Shown piece after piece: positions 49,301 to 57,148 of a DNA stretch of 64,000 bases. Where the stretch lies: the NCBI RefSeq assembly GCF_025736875.1, contig NZ_CP107052.1:360001-424000 (forward strand). Direction: 5' to 3'. The notes under the pieces are model-generated. The model was not told the origin of the DNA. It did not search any database and saw only the letters and a program-made list of their open reading frames with translations. Source of the DNA: Candidatus Kirkpatrickella diaphorinae (GTDB lineage: Bacteria > Pseudomonadota > Alphaproteobacteria > Acetobacterales > Acetobacteraceae). Every line of letters begins with the position of its first letter. Within the stretch, counting starts at the first letter, position 1. A program made the translations under genes and the position numbers.

Positions 49301-49426
49301 CCAACCTTCAATGACGCCATCGTCAAGCTTGCCCTTCGGACGCCGAAGTACTGCCCAGCCGCAAGACCCTATCCCGAGATCGATCCCAAAGGACAATTCT
49401 TCATCAATCGCATTTTTTTCTGACAT
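46259..49426 (-). CDS. cas9: Cas9 endonuclease, compact type II-C
   Basis: A 1055-residue RNA-guided nuclease, in the usual II-C size range. All catalytic parts appear intact: RuvC-I Asp16 (FGIDLGIGSCGWAVL), an Arg-rich bridge helix (about 62-82; RRANRLLRRVIRRRRNRM), RuvC-II Glu510 (INIELARDVG), HNH His593 (VDHILPWSRF) with the NKTLCYASAN helix after it, and RuvC-III His741/Asp744 (DDRHHALDALVVAA). The C-terminal 300 residues hold the wedge and PAM-interacting region (WFLVPIYPHQV; FRFSLYPRSYVK), which sets a PAM that cannot be read here. ATG 49426 follows AAAGGTC. The cas9 promoter must lie in or near the tracrRNA gene that starts about 40 nt away on the other strand. Confidence 0.97.
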   Translation of the reverse strand: MSEKNAIDEELSFGIDLGIGSCGWAVLRRPKGKLDDGVIEGWGSWCFDVPETDKERRPTNQIRRANRLLRRVIRRRRNRMAEIRRLFHAKGLLPSSDSDALRRPKFDPWAARANGLDQLLSPFEFAAALSHIAKRRGFKSAAKNKSANAVGDDQKMLKELETTRGKLAKYQTVGKMFFVDPEYKERRRNRDGVYDRTVGRDDLEFEVDALFKAQRRLGQKHATPELQKAFTDIAFFQLPLQDSERLVGMCHFEPSKKRTSKLAPSFEKFRLLTRLVNLRIVRLKEERPFTVEELQRVTADLGKTAKLSVKKVRSLIGLSPDEFFANIKAEDEGQDIAVRTGDALPGTATLRKALGAELWGVMQAHPEQLDAIAQILTFYETRKNIIAELEKLNLSQPVFDKLQTALDEGLFAKFRGVGHISAKACRHLIPHLAKGLRYDAACKMAGYDHAASRLFSDRDAVASKAQFNELVAEVGGSIANPIARKALTEGMKQLWAMRNRWGLPGSINIELARDVGNSLEKRRELEKGVKDTTAQRERERNEARTSLGLSDVNGDTLLRYRLWKEQGGRCLYSGKEIPIILVRPDNKTVQVDHILPWSRFGDDSYKNKTLCYASANQEKKNKTPYEWLGGENESERWKTFQQRIETNKELRGFKKRNYLLKNAEEAQKKFRERNLNDTRYAARALAGAVEYFYPQGQRKEKGGIRRVYTRPGALTSALRHAWGLEALKKIDGKRVSDDRHHALDALVVAAVNEAQVQSLTQSYQEWEQQGWGRPLRNVELPWGNFRRHVLEAYDELFVARPERRRARGEGHAATIRQVKTRDEKQIVYERKAVTALKEADLAMIKDPEKNARLIEVLREWIAAGKPTEPDRMPRMPNGYVVNKVRLASRNKPAVPVRGGSADRGEMVRVDVFSKPNKKGKVEWFLVPIYPHQVMNKKAWPQPPMRAVIQAKDESEWTEMGSEHCFRFSLYPRSYVKAVKANGTVIEGYFAGLDRAVGAIALISNRDPTEINRGIGVKTLANFTKYSVDRYGTCAEVKKEVRTWHGEACTSRNPLD

Positions 49427-49431
49427 ATTGC

Positions 49432-49462
49432 TTGACCTTTATTCGTCGTTGTGGCCTAATAC
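49432..49462 (+). promoter_or_regulatory. Predicted tracrRNA promoter
   Basis: The -35 candidate is TTGACC (49432-49437). The -10 is either CCTAAT (49455-49460, 17-bp spacer) or TAATAC (49457-49462, 19-bp spacer). Either puts the start at about 49467, the first paired base of the anti-repeat. The box overlaps the cas9 ribosome-binding region on the other strand. Confidence 0.55.
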
Positions 49463-49466
49463 ACTT

Positions 49467-49563
49467 GGCAAATCGGCAGGGAATCCACGGTAACAGAGTT
49501 ACCTAAATTTCTCTGTGAAGGATTATCCCTCGTTGGGCAACCAACGGGGGAGATTCCTTTTTT
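49467..49563 (+). ncRNA. tracrRNA, transcribed away from cas9
   Basis: The anti-repeat at 49467-49490 (GGCAAATCGGCAGGGA then TCCACGG) is complementary to the first 24 bases of the crRNA repeat except one internal mismatch and the end. It is followed by a perfect 6-bp hairpin GGTAAC-AGA-GTTACC (49489-49503), or the alternative ACAGAG/CTCTGT (49493-49516). A strong terminator stem of 10 bp comes next (49527-49536 with 49541-49550, GCAA loop), an outer AAGGA/TCCTT pairing, and six T (49558-49563). The expected length is about 97 nt. Strand and ends are inferred from these elements; no expression data are available. Confidence 0.88.
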
Positions 49564-49850
49564 AAGCATCCAAAAAAACCAATAATCATGATGTCTTTAT
49601 GCCTTGAGTGTATCTTCACTTCTATTTTTCTTACCTCAGTTTTGCCCCGCGTCAAAGGGCCTCAGCCTGAACGAATATTGTTGAAATCCGCGTTCGATTT
49701 GTCGTCGCCAAATCTCATCAGACTTCTGCGCAGCGTTCATGTCAGAGGGATTGATGCGAGCGCGTGTTGCCAAAACGCAAAATGCCCCGGTCAAATGTCA
49801 GGCAGCGACGTGACGCCGCTGCCGTTGAACTGCCTTATCCGTCGCAATTT
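49564..49850. other. Intergenic region after tracrRNA
   Basis: 287 nt with no supported gene. It separates the CRISPR locus from the ureide genes, whose last stop is at 49851. Confidence 0.4.
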
Positions 49851-51032
49851 TTACTTGAGACATGTCTCCAGGGCGGCGAGCACCCGGCGCACATTGGATA
49901 AATGGGCGTTATGACCCATGGCCCCGATGCGCCAGATTTTACCGGCCAGCGGGCCGAAAGCCGTGCCAATTTCAATGCCATGCTCATCACGCATGCGTGT
50001 GCGCACCGTCTCATCATCAAGGTGCGCCGGCACGTAAATCCCCGTCACGTTCGTCATGCGCGTCGCCGAATGTCCGTATAATTTAAGGCCGAGCGCTTCG
50101 ACACCGCGCACCATTTCGGCCTTGCATTCACGATGTCGGGCAAAACGTGCTTCCAGCCCTTCCTTTAGCGCCACGCGTGCGCACTCCCGTGAGGCATAAA
50201 GCATCGAAGTGGCTTCCGTATGGTGGTTGAGCCGCCGGTCTGACCAATATTGCATGATCATCGCAAGGTCGAAATAATTTGACCGGATAAAGGGACGGGC
50301 GCCCGCAGCTGAGTCCTTGGTTTTGAGGCCCAATTCCACCTTCCTGCGTGAAAAGATGAACTCCGCCGCACGGTCGGAAATCGTGATCGGGGCGCTGCCG
50401 GGCGGGCCGCCCATACATTTCTGCAGTCCGGATGAAACGACGTCGATTTCCCATCCATCTGTTTCAACGGCCATACCGCCCAACGTGGCGGTCGCGTCGA
50501 CATAGGAAATCACCCCATATTTTTTGCAGAGGGCGCCCACCCCTTCAAGAGGTTGTGCGGTTGTCGTGGAAGTATCGCCATGGATACAGGCGAAAACGGC
50601 GGGTTTGACGGCTTTGATGGCCTCTTCAATTTGGGCGAGCGTCGCGACCTCACCCCATGGCAGGTCGATCAAATGGATCTCAGCATCAATCCGCTCACAA
50701 ATCTCCGAAAGCAGCAGCCCGAAACGCCCGGCCTGCAGGATGAGAACGCGCGCGCCCGGCTCAAGGAGGGAGGTAAGGGCGGCCTCAATCCCGGCGCGGG
50801 CGGAGCCATTCACGAGAAACGTCCATTTATTTTTAGTTCTGAAGACCTCGCGATAGAGCGCCATCGTCTCATTCATATATTGCGTCATTTCCGGGTCGAA
50901 CTGGCCCAGCACATCGGCGCTCATGGCGCGAAGAACACGCGGGTGAACATTCGCCGGGCCCGGCCCCATTAAAAGCCGCGTCGGGGGGTCAATATCACTG
51001 AAATAAGGCTGATTTGAACGCGAATTAACCAT
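49851..51032 (-). CDS. pucG: (S)-ureidoglycine-glyoxylate aminotransferase (PucG-like)
   Basis: A 393-residue class V aminotransferase. It opens with LLMGPGPANVHPRVLRAM, typical of alanine/serine-glyoxylate aminotransferases. It has the PLP Lys in GLQKCMGGPPGSAP, the HGDTSTTTAQPL loop and the SNYFDL ... RRLNHHTEATSMLYA region that closely resembles Bacillus PucG. PucG moves the amino group of ureidoglycine to glyoxylate, giving oxalurate-type product and glycine. The gene directly after allantoate amidohydrolase, whose product is ureidoglycine, supports this over plain AGXT activity. ATG 51032 is preferred; it overlaps the upstream stop by 8 nt. The frame itself stays open to 51182. Confidence 0.85.
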   Translation of the reverse strand: MVNSRSNQPYFSDIDPPTRLLMGPGPANVHPRVLRAMSADVLGQFDPEMTQYMNETMALYREVFRTKNKWTFLVNGSARAGIEAALTSLLEPGARVLILQAGRFGLLLSEICERIDAEIHLIDLPWGEVATLAQIEEAIKAVKPAVFACIHGDTSTTTAQPLEGVGALCKKYGVISYVDATATLGGMAVETDGWEIDVVSSGLQKCMGGPPGSAPITISDRAAEFIFSRRKVELGLKTKDSAAGARPFIRSNYFDLAMIMQYWSDRRLNHHTEATSMLYASRECARVALKEGLEARFARHRECKAEMVRGVEALGLKLYGHSATRMTNVTGIYVPAHLDDETVRTRMRDEHGIEIGTAFGPLAGKIWRIGAMGHNAHLSNVRRVLAALETCLK

Positions 51033-52314
51033 TGTTAAAAAGCTCCAGTCTCTCAATAAAGCGTCGCATCGTCTCAAGCGCGAGGGCGACGTCCCCTGCC
51101 CGAACGGCTTCCGCCGGGTTATGGCTAATTCCTTTTTCGCAACGGATGAAAACCATGGAAATGGGGGCGATGGCGGCCACATTCATGCCGTCATGCCCTG
51201 CCTGGCTTACAAGGAAGGGTAGGGGGGCACCCGTGACGTCCTGCCCTGATTCAGCAAGGATATTGGATAATGTCGGGTCACATGTGGCGCCGGGCAGATT
51301 GTGACGTTCTTCAAATTTCATGGTGATGTGGCGACGTTCAGCAATGGCTTGCAGCGTCTCCAGCAGCGTTGCCGCGACGCTGTCGCGGGTTTCACGGTGG
51401 GCCGCGCGCAGATCAATACTGAACGTAACTTCCCCCGCGACGATATTGGTGGCCGGGCCTGTATCCGTCGTGAAAGCGCCACATGTCGCGACGAGGTCAT
51501 CCGGGCCGCCCTGCGCAATCTTTTCAATGGCCAGCATCATTTCCGCCGCGGCTGACAGGGCGTCACGCCGCGTCTTCATGGATGAGCCGGCATGGGCGGC
51601 CTGGCCGGTCAGCGTGACGTAAAAGCGGGACTGCGCCGCAATTGAACTGACGACAGCGAGGGGAAGATCCTGCTCATATAAATAAGGTGCCTGCTCAATA
51701 TGTGGTTCAAGATAACCGATCAGCGTCTTTGGCGCGCGCCGCGCCGATGCAAAATGATTGGGCTCGATATCCCATTCAGCGAGGGCCTCCGCGATGGACA
51801 TGCCATCCGGGTCTCGCGCATCCAGGGCGCGGGGTGGCAGTAAACCGGCAAGAGCGCGTGAGCCCAGCATATAAGTGGGAAAGCGTGACCCTTCCTCATC
51901 TCCGAAACCCATCACCTCCAGCGCAAAGGGGAAGCGCCGTCCCTCTTTGTGAAATGAGTCGACAAGTTCGATCCCGAGCATGACGCCGAGCATTCCGTCA
52001 TAATGGCCTGCATCCCGCACGCTATCGATATGGGAGCCGATCATGAAAGCGGGCGCATGGGGCGTGAGGCCCTCATAGCGGCCTAAGATGTTACAGGCTG
52101 GGTCAAAAGCCGCATCCATTCCCGCTTCGCGCATCCATTCCAGGATGCGTGTGGCGCTGGCCTCGAAGCCCTGGCCGAGAAACGGGCGGAACAGCCCTGT
52201 TTTATGGTCACTATAGGGCCAGCGCCCCAGAAAGTCGCATCGGGCAATCGCGCGCGCGCCGCCCGACGTTGAGAGGAGCAGGTCAATACCATCTGGCGCT
52301 TGATGATCCGTCAT
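51025..52314 (-). CDS. allC: Allantoate amidohydrolase (M20 family, AllC-like)
   Basis: A 429-residue zinc or manganese amidohydrolase. Metal ligands are visible in IGSHIDSVRDAGHYDGMLGV, GFGDEEGSRF and the late GISHNPAE His; the dimerisation segment reads LTGQAAHAG. The family also contains N-carbamoyl-amino acid hydrolases and beta-ureidopropionase; AllC is preferred because the next gene encodes a ureidoglycine-using aminotransferase and overlaps it by 8 nt. It would turn allantoate into ureidoglycine, ammonia and CO2. No allantoinase or urate-oxidising enzyme lies in the window. Confidence 0.82.
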   Translation of the reverse strand: MTDHQAPDGIDLLLSTSGGARAIARCDFLGRWPYSDHKTGLFRPFLGQGFEASATRILEWMREAGMDAAFDPACNILGRYEGLTPHAPAFMIGSHIDSVRDAGHYDGMLGVMLGIELVDSFHKEGRRFPFALEVMGFGDEEGSRFPTYMLGSRALAGLLPPRALDARDPDGMSIAEALAEWDIEPNHFASARRAPKTLIGYLEPHIEQAPYLYEQDLPLAVVSSIAAQSRFYVTLTGQAAHAGSSMKTRRDALSAAAEMMLAIEKIAQGGPDDLVATCGAFTTDTGPATNIVAGEVTFSIDLRAAHRETRDSVAATLLETLQAIAERRHITMKFEERHNLPGATCDPTLSNILAESGQDVTGAPLPFLVSQAGHDGMNVAAIAPISMVFIRCEKGISHNPAEAVRAGDVALALETMRRFIERLELFNNG

Positions 52315-52389
52315 TATCGGGCCCGTTCTTCCTTCATGCCCATTATAGGCAGAGACGCGGATAAGAGAAGATTAAACCTTTCGAAAGGC

Positions 52390-53664
52390 TTATTTTCCTG
52401 AGGTCAGGCGGTGCTGCGCGGTGGGAACATCCAATTCACCCTCCCATGACGCGACAATGATCGTGGCGACGCAATTGCCAATCACATTGCCCATGGCGCG
52501 ACAAATGCCGAGATACCAGTCGACAGACAGGATCAGCACAAGCCCGATGGCAGGGATGACGGGGACGGCGGCCAATGTCGCGGCGAGAATGACAATCGCC
52601 GTGCCGGGGACACCATGCGCGCCTTTCGATGTGATCAGCGCCGTGAACATGATCAGCGCCATTTGCCCGATGCTTAGAGATGTCCCCGTGACCTGCGCCA
52701 GAAACAACACCGCCATGCCGATATAAATCGATAACGCATCCAAATTGAACGAATACCCAGCCGGGATCACCAGCCCCACCACGTCACGCCGGATGCCCAA
52801 CGCTTCCAATTTCTGCATGACCTGCGGCAGAACCGCATCGGAGGAAGCCGTTGCCATGACGATCAGAAGCTCCTCCCTGAAATATTTTATGAGGGGGAAG
52901 AGGCGCAGGCCGCACAAGCGCAGCACGGTGCCGAGGCACAAAATGATGAAGAGGATCACCGTCACAAAATAAGCCATGACGAGCGCAACCAGGCGCCCCA
53001 GCACATGCAGGTCGTAATGCCCAACCGTATAAGCGATGGCGCCAAACACACCGAGTGGCGCGACGCGCACGATCAGACGCATGATCTGAAAGAAGATTTT
53101 CGTCAGCGCATCAATCAGGCGTGACACGGGTCGTCCTTCCTCCCCGATGAGGGAGAGGGCCACGCCGAAAATCACCGCAAAAAAGAGAATTTCGATCATT
53201 TGGTTGGCGGCAAAAGCCGCGACAGGGCTGCGCGGAATGATGCCGAGCAGAAAAGGCGTGATCCCGCCCTGAATCAACGATTCTGCGCGGTCGGCATAGA
53301 GGCGCATATCCGCGCCTGCGAGCGCGTCCGGGTTGATATGCATCCCGCGCCCCGGCCCCAGCAGCCAGGCGGCAAACAGCCCGAAAATCAACGCGAAACT
53401 CGTCATGACCTCGAAATAAATCAGCGCTTTGAGTCCGATCCGTCCGACAGACCGCAGATTATCGACGCTCGCGATCCCCTGCACCACGACGCAGAATATG
53501 AGGGGCGCGACGATCATAGAAATCAGTTTGATGAAACCATCACTCAATGGTTTGAAAGCCATCGCTGTTTCCGGTGCGGCGCAACCGAGCAGAATGCCCA
53601 GTAAGGTAGCCAGAACAATCTGGCCGAAAAGGGCGCGGCAGCAGATTCTGATCAGCTTCATCAT
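52390..53664 (-). CDS. DAACS-family dicarboxylate/cation symporter (DctA/GltP-like)
   Basis: A 424-residue inner-membrane carrier with eight main membrane helices and two re-entrant hairpins. The signature elements are ATASSDAVLPQVMQKLE (Ser-rich hairpin), IPAGYSFNLDALSIYIG, SKGAHGVPGTAIVILAATL and VDWYLGICRAMGNVIGNCVAT. These proteins import C4-dicarboxylates or acidic amino acids with protons or sodium. It starts 23 nt after the stop of an OprB porin gene and ends 75 nt before allC, so porin, carrier and ureide enzymes may be one transcription unit. In that case an acidic ureide such as allantoate could be the cargo. Confidence 0.9.
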   Translation of the reverse strand: MMKLIRICCRALFGQIVLATLLGILLGCAAPETAMAFKPLSDGFIKLISMIVAPLIFCVVVQGIASVDNLRSVGRIGLKALIYFEVMTSFALIFGLFAAWLLGPGRGMHINPDALAGADMRLYADRAESLIQGGITPFLLGIIPRSPVAAFAANQMIEILFFAVIFGVALSLIGEEGRPVSRLIDALTKIFFQIMRLIVRVAPLGVFGAIAYTVGHYDLHVLGRLVALVMAYFVTVILFIILCLGTVLRLCGLRLFPLIKYFREELLIVMATASSDAVLPQVMQKLEALGIRRDVVGLVIPAGYSFNLDALSIYIGMAVLFLAQVTGTSLSIGQMALIMFTALITSKGAHGVPGTAIVILAATLAAVPVIPAIGLVLILSVDWYLGICRAMGNVIGNCVATIIVASWEGELDVPTAQHRLTSGK

Positions 53665-53687
53665 TGCAGGAACTCCAGAGCCATGGG

Positions 53688-55067
53688 CTAAAAATTGACG
53701 CGCGCGCGGCCACCAATCACGGTGGCATTCCGGATGCCTTTCTGGGAATTGGGGTGCACGATATATTGAAAATCAGGCTGAAGATCGACGGCGCGATAAA
53801 GGTGATAACTATATTGCGCCTCAATAATCATTTCGTAGGATTGGGCACTATAGAGCCCTCCCGGGTAACGGCCATATTGTCCGTAATGAAGCTTCTGACC
53901 TGACCGCATCGCATGACTGGCCCACGCATAAGTCACCTGCACGCCGAAACCATCCTTCGGCCGCGCGCGGATTTCACCGACATCTTCAAAGCCGATCGTG
54001 GCCTGTTGTTTGAAAATTGAAATATTCGGGTCGGTCCGGGTAAAATTGGCGAAGATAATCAACCCCCCGACATTGGAGGCCGTATTGCGTTTGATCAATT
54101 GATCAAATTGCGCCCAGAAGGCGGTGTGACTATGAGACCGCCGTCCGGGAAGCCCGGAAAGGATACGGGCATTGCCAAAATCATCCCAGTAAACATCACG
54201 GACCGGTGCATGATCATAATAACCGCCGAGCGCAAAGTGGCTGGGCTTCTCCCCGGCGGCGCCGCCCGGCTGCCATCCGATTTCGAAGGGGAAATTAACG
54301 CCATTTGTCCCATGAGTGGACCAATTAAATCCGGAAGCGCCACCATGAGAGCGCGATACTTCAAACGCGCCGACTTGCATGTAAAAAACGGTGACGGGGC
54401 GATATCGCACATATCCGCCCCAGTTCGTCTTGCTGCCGGAGTAAAATCCATCCGGGTTGGCGCCGGTCAGCGCGCGCGGCACCCTGCAAATGGCGAGGGA
54501 AAGAAACATACAGTAAAGGGGCGATGAATCGAAGAACAGAGATTGATTAGCACGCCCGGCCCCGATCTGCAGGTGATCATTTGCCAGATCCTGCGTGACA
54601 TAGGCGAATTGCAGCCGCACAAAAGTGCCAATGCGGCCATAAAGCTCCATAATTGAATAAGGGTCTTTATTGAGGCGATCCGCCGAGAGGTCCCGGCCCG
54701 AATTGGACACAAAAAGTGTGTGTGATTTCAATCCTTTGAGACCGGCGAGCCTGGCCCAGTCGATTTCGAGATCAATCCCGAAACGTCCTGTATAGGCAGC
54801 GCCCTGGGAAAGGCCGCCCGAGACATTGCCGGCAGCTTCCAGCATATAAGCGGGGATGACGTCGATCCCGTGCTTCATCAACCAGTTCCGCCCACCCCAC
54901 CAGCTTGCTAACAGATGTTCGTGATCGTCCGTAATTTGGGGTGGCCGGTCCTGAACCGGAGGTTGTGCGAGGTCGGACCTTTGTCGGGCACCAAAATCAT
55001 TGATCTGGGCTTTGGCGCTTTGCGAGACCGTGCTCATCGCAAAAATGCCGATAGAGAAAAACTTCAT
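53688..55067 (-). CDS. OprB-family carbohydrate porin, copy 1
   Basis: Outer-membrane porin of 459 residues from ATG 55067; the longer frame to 55178 puts 37 unlikely residues before the signal peptide. The signal peptide MKFFSIGIFAMSTVSQSAKA is followed by the mature N-terminus (QINDFGARQRSDLAQPP). OprB features are the DDHEHLLASWWGGRNWL region, a beta-barrel with GRFGIDLEIDWARL, FGVQVTYAW near the end, and a terminal Phe (GGRARVNF). OprB porins admit sugars and polyols and are often multiplied in acetic acid bacteria. dctA follows after 23 nt. This copy and the next two share most of their sequence pattern. Confidence 0.92.
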   Translation of the reverse strand: MKFFSIGIFAMSTVSQSAKAQINDFGARQRSDLAQPPVQDRPPQITDDHEHLLASWWGGRNWLMKHGIDVIPAYMLEAAGNVSGGLSQGAAYTGRFGIDLEIDWARLAGLKGLKSHTLFVSNSGRDLSADRLNKDPYSIMELYGRIGTFVRLQFAYVTQDLANDHLQIGAGRANQSLFFDSSPLYCMFLSLAICRVPRALTGANPDGFYSGSKTNWGGYVRYRPVTVFYMQVGAFEVSRSHGGASGFNWSTHGTNGVNFPFEIGWQPGGAAGEKPSHFALGGYYDHAPVRDVYWDDFGNARILSGLPGRRSHSHTAFWAQFDQLIKRNTASNVGGLIIFANFTRTDPNISIFKQQATIGFEDVGEIRARPKDGFGVQVTYAWASHAMRSGQKLHYGQYGRYPGGLYSAQSYEMIIEAQYSYHLYRAVDLQPDFQYIVHPNSQKGIRNATVIGGRARVNF

Positions 55068-55408
55068 GCACGGATATTTTCTCAAATCCGGTTTCCCTTT
55101 CCCGAAATGATTTGTTATTAAGCTGGATTCTGACAATAAAACTTTTATTTCGTCCAGACTGATCCCCCATATATACATTTACATTAAAGCGAATACGGAA
55201 AATTGAAGTTATCTTTCAAATAATATGGTTCGTGCACGTCGGAAGCACCCCGATCATTGGCGCGAAACGCAACGATCCGGTGGCAGAAACGCCTTAAAAT
55301 AAATATAAAATCATTACTTGTCCAGAACAAGATTTTCAGCCGGGAGGAGATGGCAGATGGCGTCAGGAGATTGCGGCACGCAGCTTCCGGGCCGTCACGG
55401 ATGTGCAA
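55068..55408. promoter_or_regulatory. OprB copy 1 upstream region, similar to that of copy 2
   Basis: The leader at 55081-55160 contains CAAATCCGGTTTCC, TTCCCGAAATGA and TTCGTCCAGA. The region before copy 2 (56804-56880) has CAAATTCGGTTACC, TTCCCGAAATGA and TTCGTCCAGA in the same order. The shared segment shows the duplication took the promoter with it. About 14 nt beside the ATG are present only in copy 1. No gene lies in the rest of this gap. Confidence 0.55.
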
Positions 55409-56803
55409 CTAGAAATTGACGCGTGCCCGCCCGCCGATCACGGTGGCATTTTTGATCCCGGCCTGGGAATTCGGGCGCACGATATATTGAAAATCGGGCT
55501 GAAGATCGACGGCATGATGCACGTGGTAACTATATTGTGCCTCAAAAATAATCTCATGAGACTGGATGCTGTAAAGACCCGACGGGTAACGACCGAATCG
55601 CGTATGTAGAAGCTTCTGCCCCGAGCGCGTTTCATCACTGACCCACGCATATGTGATCTGCACGCCGAAACCGTCTCTCGGTCGGCCATGAATCTCGCCA
55701 ACATCCTCAAACCCGATTGTGGCCTGCTGTTTGAAAGCTGAAATATGCGGATCCGTCCGCGTGAAATTGCCAAATATGATCAGCCCGCCGACATTGGACG
55801 GGGTGTTGCGTTTGATCATATGATCAAATTGTGCCCACATGGCGGTATGGCTGTGCGATTGCCGCCCGGGAAGCCCCGACAGCACGCGCGCCGTGCCGAG
55901 ATCATCCCAGTAAACGTCATTGACGGGCGCGTTGTCATAATACCCGCCAAGCGCAAAATGGCTTGAGCGTTCACCCACGCTGCCGCCGGGCTGCCACCCG
56001 ATTTCAAAGGGGAGATTGACGCCGTCCGTCTGACGAAAAGACCAGTTAAACCCGGATGCGCCGCCATGGAGCGGCGTTGATTCAAACGCACCGACCTGCA
56101 TGTAAAATGGCGTCACGGGGCGGTAACGGATGTAGATCCCCCAATTCGACCGGCCTGTGGAATGAAACCCGTTAGGGTTCGACCCGGTCAAAGTACGCGG
56201 CACTCTGCAAATAGCTTTGGAGAGAAACATGCAATACAGCGGGGACGAGTCAAAAAAAAGCGCCTGGTTGGTGCGACCGGCCCCGATTTGCAGGTGACCT
56301 TTCATCAGATCCTGCGTGACATAAGCAAATTGCAACTTCACGAAAGTGCCGAGGCGTCCGTAAAGATGCAGGACGGCGTAGGGGTCGTTATTGAGACGAT
56401 CCTTGGAGAGGTTGCGGCCGGAATTGGACACAAAAAGTGTGTGCGATTTCAGACCCCTGATACCGGCGAGTTTACTCCAATCGATCTCCACATCGACCCA
56501 GAACCGACCTGTATAAGCGGAACCATGAGAGAGGCCGCCAGAGACATTGCCAGCAGCTTCGGCCATGTAAACCGGCACAATGTCGATGCCGTGCTTCGTC
56601 AGCCATACCCGCCCGCCCCACCAGCTTCTCAGGAGGTGCTCATGGTCATCCGTCGTCAGGGGAGGGCGGTGGCGGACGGGCGGTTGCGCCAGGACAGAAC
56701 GTTGTCGGGCCTCTATGTCATTGATCTGGGCTTCGGCGCGTTGTGATACCGTGCTTATCGGAAGAAGGCCGAGGAAAATAATGATAATGCACAGAAATTT
56801 CAT
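55409..56803 (-). CDS. OprB-family carbohydrate porin, copy 2
   Basis: A 464-residue paralogue of its two neighbours. The signal peptide (MKFLCIIIIFLGLLPISTVS then QRAEA) precedes mature QINDIEARQRSVLAQPP. Barrel landmarks match copy 1: WWGGRVWLTKHGIDIVPVYM, GRFWVDVEIDWSKL, FGVQITYAW and terminal VNF. The start is ATG 56803; a TTG directly before it keeps the frame open. It has its own 5' region, so it may be a separate transcript. It probably arose by tandem duplication with copy 1 or 3; which sugar it prefers cannot be told. Confidence 0.92.
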   Translation of the reverse strand: MKFLCIIIIFLGLLPISTVSQRAEAQINDIEARQRSVLAQPPVRHRPPLTTDDHEHLLRSWWGGRVWLTKHGIDIVPVYMAEAAGNVSGGLSHGSAYTGRFWVDVEIDWSKLAGIRGLKSHTLFVSNSGRNLSKDRLNNDPYAVLHLYGRLGTFVKLQFAYVTQDLMKGHLQIGAGRTNQALFFDSSPLYCMFLSKAICRVPRTLTGSNPNGFHSTGRSNWGIYIRYRPVTPFYMQVGAFESTPLHGGASGFNWSFRQTDGVNLPFEIGWQPGGSVGERSSHFALGGYYDNAPVNDVYWDDLGTARVLSGLPGRQSHSHTAMWAQFDHMIKRNTPSNVGGLIIFGNFTRTDPHISAFKQQATIGFEDVGEIHGRPRDGFGVQITYAWVSDETRSGQKLLHTRFGRYPSGLYSIQSHEIIFEAQYSYHVHHAVDLQPDFQYIVRPNSQAGIKNATVIGGRARVNF

Positions 56804-57148
56804 CAAATTCGGTTACCGTTCCCGAAATGACTTATTAATTGATTTTGAGTTTATCCGTAAATATTCTGCTTCGTCCAGAAGGGTCGGACATTTGTATAAT
56901 TACGTTTCTGTGATTTCATGTAAGTAATTGTGTCACTTGTCATTTTTATTCGTAAATGACGCGGAAAGCTTGTTTGACCTCCATATAAGACTGTTCATCG
57001 GGCAGAAAAGCCGATCAAAGCCTCATTCGTCATCATTATCTTTCTGCATGGAAGAGGGGCCCTTGGCGCGCGCCATTGGTCACCTCGCGCGACGCGCATC
57101 ATCGTCGGCGGGGTCCGGCCTTACCCTTGAGGCACGTGTCGGCGAACG
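56804..57148. other. OprB copy 2 upstream region
   Basis: 345 nt, AT-rich on the side next to copy 2. Its first 80 nt resemble the copy 1 leader. No gene is visible in the remainder, which runs to the stop of copy 3. Confidence 0.45.

Noticed and set aside
56761-56800. ATAATGATAATG-like sequence that resembles a Fur box
   Set aside because: It lies within the OprB copy 2 signal-peptide coding region and matches only one half-site; there is no symmetrical second half.
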